Position numbers and translations under genes: made by a program | Notes under the pieces: model-generated | The model's input: the letters and a program-made list of their open reading frames with translations, nothing else | What the model was told of the DNA's origin: nothing | The model's database searches: none | Source: GAS188 sp035949255 | GTDB taxonomy: Bacteria; Pseudomonadota; Alphaproteobacteria; Rhizobiales; Beijerinckiaceae | Length of the DNA stretch: 64,000 nt | Assembly: GCA_035949255.1 (NCBI GenBank) | Contig: DASZIL010000041.1 | Span: 12,608-76,607, forward strand | Reading direction: 5' to 3' | Shown here: piece by piece, positions 27,530 through 36,517 of the stretch | How positions within the stretch are numbered: the first letter of the stretch is position 1 | Layout of the letters: each line of letters opens with the position of its first letter

Positions 27530-28825
27530 GTGCCGCAACCGGTCAGGGAGGCGAGGGGCATTCCGATCAGTCGCTTTGCAATTAAGGCCTTGATCCTTCT
27601 CGTCGCCGGGCCGCTGCTTGCCGGGTGCGGCGCTTCCGTGCGCGACGTCCTCATTCCGACACAAGCGACGGCGCCGGGAACGAGCGAAGTCGAGCTTCTC
27701 GTCGCCACGACCCGCAGCGCCAAGGGCGCCGAGGCCGGCGAGATGTTCACGGGCGAACGTGCGCACAGCCTTTCCTTCGCCGATATCGCGGTTTCGCTGC
27801 CGCCGGACGCGCAGCGCAAGATCGGGGACGTGCAATGGCCGGCTCGGCTGCCGGCCGATCCCGCACGCGACTTCGCCACGACGAAAGCCGATGCGCTCGG
27901 CTTGCCGATGGCGACCGCACGTCTGCACGCGCTTCTCGCCAAGACCCCGGGCAGACGGGTTCTCGTCTTCGTCCACGGGTACAACAACCGTTTCGACGAG
28001 GCCGTCTACCGCTTCGCGCAAATTGTGCATGATTCGCGGGCGGCCGCCGTGCCTTTGCTTTTCACCTGGCCTTCGCGCGGCAAGCTTCTCGCCTACACCT
28101 ATGATCGCGAAAGCGCGACCTATTCGCGCAATGCCCTCGAGGACATATTGCAAGCGCTCGCAAGAGATCCGCAGGTCGGCGAAATTTCGATCCTCGCGCA
28201 TTCGATGGGTAATTGGCTCGCGATCGAGGCGCTGCGGCAAATGAGCATCCGCAATCGCGGCTTGCCGAAAAAGATTGCCGCCGTGATGCTCGCCGCTCCC
28301 GATGTCGATGTCGACGTATTCCAAACTGAGATCGCGGACATCAAGGCGCCTTCGACCAATTTCTCGCTCTTCGTCTCTCAAGACGACCGGGCGCTTGCGG
28401 CTTCGCGGCATTTCTGGGGAGATGTCGCGCGTGTCGGCGCCATCGACCCCGACGTCGAGCCCTATCGCGAGCTGTTGGCGAGCGAAGGCATCAAGGTGTT
28501 CGACCTCACCAAGCTGAAGTCGGATGACGATCTCAGGCACTCGAAATTCGCCTCGAGCCCCGAGGTCGTTCGCCTGATCGGCGAGCGCCTGGTCGATGGC
28601 CAGCCGATCGAGGAGGATGGGCCAGCTCTCGGAGATCGCGTCGGCAAGGTCGCGACCGGCGCCGCCACCACGATCGGCGCGGCGGCCGCCCTTGCGGTCG
28701 CGGCTCCGCTGGCGGTCGTCTCCGGATCAACGCATGAGACGCTCGGCGACCGAATAAAGGATCTGGGCGAGGATGTCGGCGGCACCCTGCGCTCCACGGG
28801 CGAGGTCGCGCCCCTCACGCATTAG
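27530..28825 (+). CDS. Lipoprotein alpha/beta hydrolase (DUF900)
   Basis: The 431-residue protein starts at GTG 27530 and has a lipoprotein signal: a basic start, hydrophobic stretch ALILLVAGPLLAGC and lipobox LLAGC with Cys 33. The rest is an alpha/beta hydrolase of the DUF900 (COG4782) family. VLVFVHGYNNRFDEAVYRFA holds the oxyanion strand; ISILAHSMGNWLAIEAL holds the GxSxG nucleophile serine; the acid/His lie further on (DLRHSKFASS near residue 340). A glycine- and alanine-rich segment (375-405) could be a membrane-embedded tail. The gene stands alone between divergent neighbours; substrate unknown. Confidence 0.85.
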   Translation: MPQPVREARGIPISRFAIKALILLVAGPLLAGCGASVRDVLIPTQATAPGTSEVELLVATTRSAKGAEAGEMFTGERAHSLSFADIAVSLPPDAQRKIGDVQWPARLPADPARDFATTKADALGLPMATARLHALLAKTPGRRVLVFVHGYNNRFDEAVYRFAQIVHDSRAAAVPLLFTWPSRGKLLAYTYDRESATYSRNALEDILQALARDPQVGEISILAHSMGNWLAIEALRQMSIRNRGLPKKIAAVMLAAPDVDVDVFQTEIADIKAPSTNFSLFVSQDDRALAASRHFWGDVARVGAIDPDVEPYRELLASEGIKVFDLTKLKSDDDLRHSKFASSPEVVRLIGERLVDGQPIEEDGPALGDRVGKVATGAATTIGAAAALAVAAPLAVVSGSTHETLGDRIKDLGEDVGGTLRSTGEVAPLTH

Positions 28826-28944
28826 ATATATAGCTGCCTATAAATATACGATAGCCGGCAATTAAAAGGCATCCGCTCGCCTGCTGCGGCCAGAATTTCC
28901 CCCTCGCGGAACCGTGATTTATGTGGCTATGCGATCCGGGTCGG

Positions 28945-29856
28945 TCACGGCCATTTCACGGCGGGCGGCAAGGAGGAGAGGATGGCCTCCACATTGCCGC
29001 CCGTCCGCAAGCCGAAAATCGTGCCCCGGTCATGGAGAAGATTGAATTCCACATAGCGGCCGCGACGAATGAGCTGCTCCTCCCGCTCCGCTTCGGTCCA
29101 GGGCTTTTCGATATTGGCGCGCAAAAGCCGGGGGTAGAGGTCGAGAAACTCCGTGCCGACCGCCTGCGTGAAGGCAAAATCCGATTCCGCATCCCCCGAC
29201 CACAGATTGTCGAAGAAAATCCCGCCGATGCCGCGCGGCTCGCCGCGATGCTTCAAGAAGAAATATTCATCGCACCATTCCTTGTAGCGCGCATGCGAGG
29301 CGCCCTTCCCGTTGCGCTCGCAGGCGCGGCGCATCGCGGCATGGAACGCCAAGGCATCCGGGTCCTCCTGCGATCTGCGGCGATCGAGCATGGGTGTGAG
29401 ATCCGCCCCGCCACCGAACCAGGCTCGCGTGGTGATCACCAGGCGCGTGTTCATATGCGCGGTCGGCGCGTGCGGATTCCACGGGTGAGCGATCAGGGAG
29501 AGGCCGGTCGCCAGGAAATGCGGGTCCGTCTCGGCGCCCGGCATCTGCCTTGCGAATTCCGGCGAGAACGTGCCGTGCACGGTCGATACATGCACGCCGA
29601 CCTTCTCAAAGACCCTTCCCTTGAGCAGCGCCATGACGCCGCCGCCGCCCGGCGCGCAGTCATGATTGACGCGCTCCCAAGGCTTGCGGCCGAAGCGCCC
29701 GGGCATCTCCGCGTCCGGAGGGAACGGGCCAACCGCTTGCGTCTCGATCGTCTCGAACTCCGTGCAGAGACGATCGCGCAGCGATGAGAACCAGCCGCCC
29801 GCCTTCTCGACAAGGGATTTGATCGCGGGGTCTTCCGCGAGCGCCGGCAAGCTCAT
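28945..29856 (-). CDS. hemF: Oxygen-dependent coproporphyrinogen III oxidase
   Basis: The 303-residue enzyme decarboxylates two propionates of coproporphyrinogen III to give protoporphyrinogen IX, using O2. Conserved blocks are GGGGVMALLKGRVFEKVGVH, NTRLVITTRAWFGGGADLTP (residues around 140), KEWCDEYFFLKHRGEPRGIG and EFNLLHDRGTIFGLRTGGN. Length matches HemF (about 300). It lies 37 bp downstream of the HemY-domain gene on the same strand. With hemC and hemD further upstream on the same strand, three steps of the haem pathway cluster here. Confidence 0.97.
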   Translation of the reverse strand: MSLPALAEDPAIKSLVEKAGGWFSSLRDRLCTEFETIETQAVGPFPPDAEMPGRFGRKPWERVNHDCAPGGGGVMALLKGRVFEKVGVHVSTVHGTFSPEFARQMPGAETDPHFLATGLSLIAHPWNPHAPTAHMNTRLVITTRAWFGGGADLTPMLDRRRSQEDPDALAFHAAMRRACERNGKGASHARYKEWCDEYFFLKHRGEPRGIGGIFFDNLWSGDAESDFAFTQAVGTEFLDLYPRLLRANIEKPWTEAEREEQLIRRGRYVEFNLLHDRGTIFGLRTGGNVEAILSSLPPAVKWP

Positions 29857-29893
29857 GTGCGAGGCGGGAAGAAAAGGAAAGAGCGGAACGTCT

Positions 29894-31627
29894 TCATTCG
29901 GTGAGGCGCCTCCACAGCCCTTTCGAATCGGGAGGTTGAGCTCCCGGATCGTCGGGCGCCCGTTCGAGCGGAAAGGCGACCGGCTCTATCCGGCTCGCGG
30001 ATGCCGCGCTCCCGGATCCGTCCTGTGACAGGCCCGCGTCATTCTTCCGCACGGGCGCCTCGGTGACCCTGCTCGACGGCGCGGCAGGCTCCTCGTGCTC
30101 CACGACGATGCCGCGCGCGTCGCCGGGCGAAGCTTGATGGTCGGAACTGTTTGCGGGCCGCGCCGCCTCGTCGGCAAGGCTTCCCCGCGCGAGCCCCTCT
30201 GCGCCGCCGCCACCCGCGCCGGCCTCGCCGGGCTTTGCCACCGGCGGGAGCGCGGGGGGTGTCGCGTCGGCCTGATCCGACGCCGACGCCGTGGGCGGCG
30301 CCTCCATGCGCTGAAGCGCCTTGGCGGGGCCCGAGAACGGCTCGACCCATTCGGGCGGGTGCTCCCAGACGAAAACCCCGATCCGCCCGCTTTCCGGCGC
30401 GAAAGGCGCCCAATGCGGGAAGCTCGTGCCGTCGGCGACCCAGGCCGGGTCACGCGGCGCATGGGCGGCGCGGGCCAGCCATTCGCGAGCAAGCCCCGTC
30501 ATGCCATTCTCCGCCTCCTCGATCTCGGCCATGAGAAGGCAAACCCGCGCGGTCGGCCGCGCTTGCGCCAAAGGTTCAAGCGCTTGCCGCGCTTCGGCAA
30601 ATTGCCGCGCCGCGAGGAGTGCCCGCGCGCGCGCCACGCTCGACTCCTCATGCTCGGGCCTGAGCGCTGCGAGTTTGGCGATATGTCTTGCGCGCTCCGC
30701 CGCCGATGCCTTCGGGGCGAGGCCGAGATAGGCCGCGGCGAGATCCGGGTGCGGCATCTTTTGCCAGGCCGCCTCGAGGATGCGCGCCGCCCGTCGCGGC
30801 CGGCCCTCATCGATGAGCACAAAAGCCGCCGTAACGGCGGCGGGCGTGAGCCCGCGATCGATCTTCAAGGCCTTGAGCGCCGCTTGCAGCGCCTCTTTCG
30901 GTTGCTGACTTCGCAAATCGAGCGCGCGCGCCGCCAAAAGCGCCGCCTTGGCGTAACGCATCTCGCCGGCCTCCATGGCGCCGAGCCGATGATTGCGCTC
31001 GAGCGTCGCGAGAGCCGCCATCCAATCGCGCGCCCGGCATTGGGCCATCAGATTCGCCTCATGCGCCCAGGGCAGGAACACGTCGAGCGTCGCCGCCTCC
31101 GCCGCGTGCCGATGCGCGGCACCGTGATCGCCGCTGCGCCTCGCCTCGACGAAGAGGCCGCGCAGACCGAGCCCACGCGTATCGGCGATCTCGGACATGC
31201 GCGCGAAAGCCTCCTTGGCGGCCGCGCGATTGCCGCGGAGCTGGGCTGCTTGTGCCTTGAGCAAGAGCGTCAAGGGCTCATGGCCGGCGAAACGTTCCGC
31301 CGCCTCGGCGTGTCGCGCCGCGGCATTGAGATCGCCCGAGGCGACGGCGACGAGGCCCTTGGAAATCGACGCGCGGCCCCTGGCCTCTCGGCGGGCGCGA
31401 GAGAGCGTGAAGGCCGCAAGCGGCAGGCGCAAGAGGAAGAGCAGAAGGCGGACGGCGAAATAAAGCACCACGGCGGCAACGAGCAGCGCGGCGAACACCG
31501 CCGCGAGCGAGGTCTCATAGACGCGGGAGCCGAGCGACAGAGACACCAGCCCATGCTGCTCGACCACCAAAATGCACAGAAAGGCCAGGGCGAGGGTGGC
31601 GAGAAGGAAAAGCAGGATGCGCCACAT
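29894..31627 (-). CDS. HemY-domain membrane protein
   Basis: The 577-residue protein has two N-terminal transmembrane helices (about 1-20 and 40-62) typical of HemY/HemX-N proteins, then a long TPR-like helical region (75-400) with ARHAEAAERFAGHEPLTLLL and FVEARRSGDHGAAHRHAAEA repeats. The last 130 residues are low-complexity, rich in Pro, Ala and acidic residues, and end KGLWRRLTE. HemY proteins (the COG3898 type, not the oxidase of Bacillus) lie next to haem genes and are thought to organise the pathway at the membrane. The upstream mitofilin gene ends six bases before its start, so they are co-translated. Confidence 0.88.
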   Translation of the reverse strand: MWRILLFLLATLALAFLCILVVEQHGLVSLSLGSRVYETSLAAVFAALLVAAVVLYFAVRLLLFLLRLPLAAFTLSRARREARGRASISKGLVAVASGDLNAAARHAEAAERFAGHEPLTLLLKAQAAQLRGNRAAAKEAFARMSEIADTRGLGLRGLFVEARRSGDHGAAHRHAAEAATLDVFLPWAHEANLMAQCRARDWMAALATLERNHRLGAMEAGEMRYAKAALLAARALDLRSQQPKEALQAALKALKIDRGLTPAAVTAAFVLIDEGRPRRAARILEAAWQKMPHPDLAAAYLGLAPKASAAERARHIAKLAALRPEHEESSVARARALLAARQFAEARQALEPLAQARPTARVCLLMAEIEEAENGMTGLAREWLARAAHAPRDPAWVADGTSFPHWAPFAPESGRIGVFVWEHPPEWVEPFSGPAKALQRMEAPPTASASDQADATPPALPPVAKPGEAGAGGGGAEGLARGSLADEAARPANSSDHQASPGDARGIVVEHEEPAAPSSRVTEAPVRKNDAGLSQDGSGSAASASRIEPVAFPLERAPDDPGAQPPDSKGLWRRLTE

Positions 31628-31633
31628 CGAAGG

Positions 31634-33070
31634 TCAACCGCCGTTATCGGTGGTGCTCGTGCGCCGAATGGCTTCGAGCGCGGCCGTGCTGATCTTACGC
31701 GAAGCCGAATAAGCCTCGGCCAATGCCTTGATGCGCGCGCCCGAATGGGGCGTGGCGCCCTTTTCGAAGACGGGCAAAGCCTCCCAGGCGTCGCGCGCGG
31801 CCGCGATATCACCGCGTAAAAGCGCTGCCTCCACCGTGCCGGCGGGCGAGCCCGCCTCATCGATGCCGATGTGCCGCACCCGCACGATTTGGCCGAGGTA
31901 GCCCATCAGGCGTTCCCACCAATTCGCCGGTTGTGTCGTCTCGGCGACTTTCTCCCGCGCGGCTTCGAGCTCGTTCTCGAAGTCGCCAGCGAGCGAAGCC
32001 GGCGAAGGCGCACCCTTTTCGGCGAAGGGCCGCAAGGCTTCGACGAGCTTCGCATCGGCGCCGAGCCGCGAGAGCGCGTCGAGCTCACCCGCATAAGGAA
32101 CGCCACGGTTCAAATCGGCCTCGATCGCGCGAGCCATGACCAGGATCGAGGGCGCATTCGCGTCCTGCTTCGGCCGCGCCGTCACCGATTGCTCGAGCGT
32201 CGCAAGCTCTTTTTCGAGCACGACCAGCTTGCTCTCGACATTCGCGAGCCGGGCCGCCGCCGATTGGGCGCCCTTGGCTGAATCAGCCGCGCTTCTTGCG
32301 GCGGATAAGGCATCACTGGCATCGCGGGAGGCGGCTTCGATCTTGCCCGCGAGCGCGTCGAGCGAAGCGGAGGAAGGGGGCCGCTGACCTTGGGCCGCGA
32401 TCGCCTTCTCGAGCTCGTCAACCCTCGCGGCGAGCTTATCGACATCGGCTCGCGTGACTTCCGGCTTTGCGGCTGGTGTCGAGCGCAACGCCTCGACCGC
32501 GCTTTCGACCTGCGCCAAGCGCTCGGGCACGCGATCGAAGACGCCGCTTGCCGCAAGATAAGCGTAGAGCGCACCGGGCAAAATGAGGGAGAGCAGAAGC
32601 GCCGCGACCGCGAGCAGGCGCGTGGTCGTCGCGCCAGGCGCCGGCAAGGGAGGAGGCGGCGTCTTCTCCCCGATATGGCGCCAAGGCGACGGAGCTTTCT
32701 CCTCCGCCGGCGGTGGCGGCGCATCGGGCCTGGGCGACGACGCATCGGACGACGGGGTCGCCTCCTCCTCATGGCCGGTCGGCGCCGCCACGCCGTCGGG
32801 AAGCCCTTCGCGGCTCGCTCGATCCGGGCCGAGAGCCGAGGGGCCCGCCTGCAAAGCCTCGCGCTCAGGAGCGCCCGCCGCAAGAGCCGCGTTCTCCGCG
32901 CTTCCCGGATCACGCCCCGAATCCGGCGTCGCCTCGGGCTGGCGCGGAGCCGGCGAAGTGTCCTCGGCCGGCCGTGCCGGCTCAGCGCGCTTTGCGGCGC
33001 GGCCGCGGCGCGGCGTCGATTTCGCCGCGCCTGCTGACGAGGATGTCCCGGGCCGATCCGTATCGCTCAT
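31634..33070 (-). CDS. Mitofilin (Mic60)-like inner-membrane protein
   Basis: The 478-residue protein has a disordered Pro/Ala/Glu-rich cytoplasmic N-terminus (1-140), a single membrane helix (TRLLAVAALLLSLILPGALY, about 149-168), a coiled coil (185-290) and a conserved C-terminal region with WWERLMGYLGQIVRVRHIG. This is the COG4223/mitofilin family, the bacterial relative of mitochondrial Mic60. In alphaproteobacteria it is found, as here, between hemD and hemY and may shape the inner membrane or support haem export and assembly. ATG 33070 (MSDTDRPG) is used. Confidence 0.87.
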   Translation of the reverse strand: MSDTDRPGTSSSAGAAKSTPRRGRAAKRAEPARPAEDTSPAPRQPEATPDSGRDPGSAENAALAAGAPEREALQAGPSALGPDRASREGLPDGVAAPTGHEEEATPSSDASSPRPDAPPPPAEEKAPSPWRHIGEKTPPPPLPAPGATTTRLLAVAALLLSLILPGALYAYLAASGVFDRVPERLAQVESAVEALRSTPAAKPEVTRADVDKLAARVDELEKAIAAQGQRPPSSASLDALAGKIEAASRDASDALSAARSAADSAKGAQSAAARLANVESKLVVLEKELATLEQSVTARPKQDANAPSILVMARAIEADLNRGVPYAGELDALSRLGADAKLVEALRPFAEKGAPSPASLAGDFENELEAAREKVAETTQPANWWERLMGYLGQIVRVRHIGIDEAGSPAGTVEAALLRGDIAAARDAWEALPVFEKGATPHSGARIKALAEAYSASRKISTAALEAIRRTSTTDNGG

Positions 33071-33306
33071 GCGGTGATCACCTGTCTTGGTCCGCACCTT
33101 GGTCCGCAGCGAAAGCGCACATCAATAAAGCCATGGTGAGGCTTTTTCCTATCATTTATCGGACCGGACCACGGCATGCCCGAAAGCGCCAAGCCGCAAC
33201 CAAGCCGCGGATGCTGCCGTCGGCTCAAGCTAAAGCATGAGGTTCATGCGTTGTTCCAGGGTGCGAGCGCCTCACCTGATGCGGCAAAGGTGCCCCCGAG
33301 GCGAGC

Positions 33307-34050
33307 TCAACCCGGTTTTCGGGATGTACGGAGCGGTGACGGCAACAGGCCGAGGAGGCACGCTTCATTGGGCGCGCCAGCAAGCTCCACGCGTTTCGCG
33401 CCGGCCTCGATGAGGGGGTCGGCGACCGCCTCGGAAAGGCAAAGCTGAAGCGGAGCGAGGGCTCGCGCCAGAAGGCGATGCGCTTTCGCGACCGTCACAT
33501 AAGCCTTCGCCGAGCGGGCCGAATAATGGAGAACGGCGTCGATCTCGCGACGCCGCAGCGCGGCCGCCGCATCGAGCGGAAGGGACGGCTGGATGGTGGC
33601 GGCGTAGATCTCGACGATGTCGAAGCTGCGTTTTTCCCGACGCAGCGCTTGCTCGATCTCCGGGCGCCGGTCGCGACCCGCAAGGTAGAGGAGGCGGCCT
33701 TGAGGCGCGTGGTCGGGGAGCGCCGCGGCGAGAGCGCGCGCGGTCCGGTGAACCGGCCGCAGGGCGCGAAGCCCCGCTTTTGCGGCGGCGCGCGCCGTGC
33801 GTGCCCCGACCAGCATCGCGGGGAGTGCCGCGAGCCGCGCCCGGTTTTCGGCGTCAAGCAGCGTGAAGGCGTGGGGGCTTGCGGCGATCACCGCGGCATA
33901 GGGCGTTCCTGATCGGGCAGAGGGCAGGCGTGCTTCCTCGATCGGGGTGACCTCGAGCAGCGGAGCAAGGACGGCCTCATGGCCGAGCCGAGCCAAGGCG
34001 CGCGCCGTGCGCGCCCCTTGCACCTTCGGGCGAAGCACGAGCACCCTCAC
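33307..34050 (-). CDS. hemD: Uroporphyrinogen-III synthase
   Basis: The 247-residue protein closes hydroxymethylbilane to uroporphyrinogen III. HemD is poorly conserved in sequence; the identification uses the first strand MRVLVLRPKVQGARTARAL, the TPYAAVIAASPHAFTLL and LLYLAGRDRRPEIEQALR segments of the two-lobe fold, and the C-terminal ALAPLQLCLSEAVADPLIEA. The preceding gene on the strand is hemC, ending 41 bp upstream, which is the classic order. The 236-bp gap downstream to the mitofilin gene has a weak hairpin only (AAAGCC/GGCTTT). Confidence 0.9.
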   Translation of the reverse strand: MRVLVLRPKVQGARTARALARLGHEAVLAPLLEVTPIEEARLPSARSGTPYAAVIAASPHAFTLLDAENRARLAALPAMLVGARTARAAAKAGLRALRPVHRTARALAAALPDHAPQGRLLYLAGRDRRPEIEQALRREKRSFDIVEIYAATIQPSLPLDAAAALRRREIDAVLHYSARSAKAYVTVAKAHRLLARALAPLQLCLSEAVADPLIEAGAKRVELAGAPNEACLLGLLPSPLRTSRKPG

Positions 34051-34091
34051 GGTTCACCCCGCGTCGAAAGCCTTTCGCCGGGCGTTGCCAT

Positions 34092-35027
34092 TCACCCGCG
34101 CGCCGCGAGGATTCCCGGCGGGAGCCGCGCGAGAAGCTCCGCCGCGGCATCGGCGCCGAGCTTCTCGGCCTCCTCGGCCACGCCCTCGCGCGCGACCTCG
34201 ACCGCATTCGTCCCGTCCTGCTTGAGGGCGAGGCCGCGAAACCGCAAGCGTGCGCCCGAGAGCACCGCATGCCCGGCGATGGGCGTGCGGCAAGAACCGT
34301 CGAGCTCCTTGAGAAAAGCGCGTTCGGCCGCGAGCGACCGCTCGGTCGGAACGTCGAGCACGGGGGCGAGCCGCGAAACAAGGCGCGCGTCCTCGCCGCG
34401 CGTCGTGAGCGCGATGGCGCCTTGGCCGACGGCCGGGATGAAACGCGTGACATCGAGAATTTCCGTCGCCTCGGCCTCGCGGCCGAGCCGCTTCAGCCCG
34501 GCGAGCGCCAAAAGCGTGGCGTCGCATTCCCCTTCGGCAAGCTTGCGCAAGCGCGTGTCCACATTGCCGCGCAGGAGCCGCACCGCGAGATCGGGGCGCA
34601 AGCGCCTGACCTGCGCCTCGCGCCTGACGGACGCCGTGCCGATGAGCGCGCCCGGCGGAAGCTTGTCCAGCCCACCGAAGCGCGGCGCGATCAGCGCATC
34701 GCGGGCATCCTCGCGCGGCAGATAGCCGGCGATGCCGATCCCTTGCGGCAGCAGCGTCGGCAGATCCTTCGCCGAATGCACAGCGATGTCGATCCGCCCG
34801 TCGAGGAGCGCTTCATCGAGCTCCTTGGTGAAGAGCCCCTTGCCGCCTGCCTCCGCGAGGGAGCGATCGGTGATACGGTCCCCGCTCGTGCGGATGACGA
34901 CGATCTCGACTTCACTCTCCGCGACGATGCGCGCGCCGGCGAGCCGCTGGCGCAGCTCATGGGCTTGCGCGAGCGCAAGCGGGCTGCCGCGCGTGCCGAG
35001 TCTCAAGCTTGAACCGATGACGGGCAA
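34092..35027 (-). CDS. hemC: Porphobilinogen deaminase (hydroxymethylbilane synthase)
   Basis: The 311-residue enzyme joins four porphobilinogens into hydroxymethylbilane. RLGTRGSPLALAQAHEL starts domain 1, IAVHSAKDLPTLLP at 81-94 holds the catalytic Asp 88, and ELDGSCRTPIAGHA at 241-254 holds Cys 246, which carries the dipyrromethane cofactor. Length fits the family. The small lipoprotein gene upstream on the same strand ends nine bases before its ATG. The next step, HemD, is encoded directly downstream. Confidence 0.97.
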   Translation of the reverse strand: MPVIGSSLRLGTRGSPLALAQAHELRQRLAGARIVAESEVEIVVIRTSGDRITDRSLAEAGGKGLFTKELDEALLDGRIDIAVHSAKDLPTLLPQGIGIAGYLPREDARDALIAPRFGGLDKLPPGALIGTASVRREAQVRRLRPDLAVRLLRGNVDTRLRKLAEGECDATLLALAGLKRLGREAEATEILDVTRFIPAVGQGAIALTTRGEDARLVSRLAPVLDVPTERSLAAERAFLKELDGSCRTPIAGHAVLSGARLRFRGLALKQDGTNAVEVAREGVAEEAEKLGADAAAELLARLPPGILAARG

Positions 35028-35036
35028 GGAAGAACC

Positions 35037-35390
35037 TCAAGGATAGCCGAAGCGGGACTTCGTCGAGCGGATCAAGGCGCTTGCCTCCGCCCCGTTGCCG
35101 GAGGCGCAAAGATGGTCCGCCCGATCGATGTCGTCGCTGATCTGCCGATAGACCGAAACCTTCACATTGCCGGTCTGATAATCATTGCTCATCACGGCGC
35201 GAAAACGCGCCACATCGCCCTGACATCCCGCGCCTCCTGGAAGCGTGAAGCCTTGAGGGGTGAAGGATTGGGTCGCATAGCCCGAAGGCGTCGCGGCGGC
35301 TTGCGGGGCAGGCGCGGGGGCCTCCTGGTTGCAGGCGGCGAGCGAGAGACAAGAGACAAGCGCCGCGAGACGAGACGGGGCATCGAGCAT
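35037..35390 (-). CDS. Small putative lipoprotein
   Basis: The 117-residue product has a lipoprotein signal (MLDAPSRLAALVSCLSLAAC, lipobox SLAAC with Cys 20) and a Pro/Ala-rich segment. The rest, from GAGCQGDVARFRAVMSNDYQ to IRSTKSRFGYP, contains two cysteines (in GAGCQG and HLCASG) that could pair in the periplasm. I do not recognise a named function. It stands between gpsA and hemC, nine bases before the latter, and probably shares their transcript. Similar short lipoproteins with a QGDVARFRAVM segment are common next to hemC or gpsA in this order; the function is unknown. Confidence 0.75.
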   Translation of the reverse strand: MLDAPSRLAALVSCLSLAACNQEAPAPAPQAAATPSGYATQSFTPQGFTLPGGAGCQGDVARFRAVMSNDYQTGNVKVSVYRQISDDIDRADHLCASGNGAEASALIRSTKSRFGYP

Positions 35391-35469
35391 GAGGGGTGCT
35401 ACTCCTTTGGCGAGATGGAACTGATCGCGGGCAACATACAGGCGAGGCGGAGCTTGGGTGCCAACCCGC

Positions 35470-36468
35470 TCATTCCTCCGACCTCACGGGGCGATTCATG
35501 AGCGTGTCCACGGCTTCCTCGATCGAAAGCTTCCGGTCGAGGATCGCCGCCACGCAATCGCTGACCGGCATGGGGATGGCAGCGAGGCGCGCCATGTCGC
35601 AAAGAACACTTGCCGTGAAAGCGCCTTCGGCGAGCTGCCCATGCGCCGCGACGGCGGGCGCCTCGCCGCGGCCGAGCGCGAGGCCGAGCGCGAAATTGCG
35701 CGACTTCGGCGTCGAGGTCGAGAGCATCAAATCGCCGAGCCCCGAAAGTCCCATCAAGGTCTCGGGCTTGGCGCCATGAGCGGCGGCGAAACGGCGAAGC
35801 TCCGCGAAGCCGCGCGCGGTGAGCGCCGCCTTGGCGCTGTCGCCGAGGCGGCGCCCTTCGACGATGCCGGCCGCGATGGCGAGCACATTCTTCGCCGCCC
35901 CGCCGATCTCGACGCCGCGCGTGTCGGTCGTGTGGTAAAGCCGCAAGGTGCGCGACGACAAGGCACCCGCGAGCTCGCCCGCGAGCGCCGCATCGGCGGT
36001 TGCGATCACCACCGCGGTCGGCAGGCCTTGCGCCACATCCCGCGCGAAGCTCGGGCCTGACAAGATGGCGGGGCTCGCTCGCGGTAGGCTCTGCCTCACG
36101 ATGTCGCTCATGAAGGCTTTCGTCTCGCGCTCGATGCCCTTGGCGCAGACGATGGCCGAAAAAGGCTCTTTCACCACCGTTGCGAGCGCCTCGCAGACGC
36201 CTCGCACCGCTTGCGCAGGAACCGCGATGAGCAGCATCTGCGCGCCCTTAAGCGCCTCGAGCGCGGATGTGGGCGTGATCGCCTCGTCGAGTCGCAGGCC
36301 CGGCAGCTTCGCCCGGTTCTCGCGTTCGCGCGCCATCGCCTCGGCTTGCGCGGAAGCGCGCGCCCATAAGACCACACGCTTGCCGGCACGCGCGCTCGCC
36401 ACAGCGAGCGCCGTGCCCCAGGCGCCGCCTCCGACGACGCCGATCGTGCCGGCAGCGCTATCGCTCAT
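35470..36468 (-). CDS. gpsA: NAD(P)-dependent glycerol-3-phosphate dehydrogenase
   Basis: The 332-residue enzyme reduces dihydroxyacetone phosphate to sn-glycerol 3-phosphate for phospholipid synthesis. The Rossmann motif IGVVGGGAWGTALAVASARA is at residues 9-28; further blocks are CAKGIERETKAFMSDIV, ILSGPSFARDVAQGLPTAVV, GAAKNVLAIAAGIVEG (with the catalytic Lys) and FMGLSGLGDLMLS-type LMGLSGLGDLMLS. ATG 36468 is chosen since the Rossmann strand follows at once. It is 49 bp downstream of tsaD on the same strand, a usual pairing. Confidence 0.97.
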   Translation of the reverse strand: MSDSAAGTIGVVGGGAWGTALAVASARAGKRVVLWARASAQAEAMARERENRAKLPGLRLDEAITPTSALEALKGAQMLLIAVPAQAVRGVCEALATVVKEPFSAIVCAKGIERETKAFMSDIVRQSLPRASPAILSGPSFARDVAQGLPTAVVIATADAALAGELAGALSSRTLRLYHTTDTRGVEIGGAAKNVLAIAAGIVEGRRLGDSAKAALTARGFAELRRFAAAHGAKPETLMGLSGLGDLMLSTSTPKSRNFALGLALGRGEAPAVAAHGQLAEGAFTASVLCDMARLAAIPMPVSDCVAAILDRKLSIEEAVDTLMNRPVRSEE

Positions 36469-36517
36469 CGGAGAGCCGCGCTGGCGCCGCAGATCACGGC
36501 AAAGGCGCCGGGCGCAT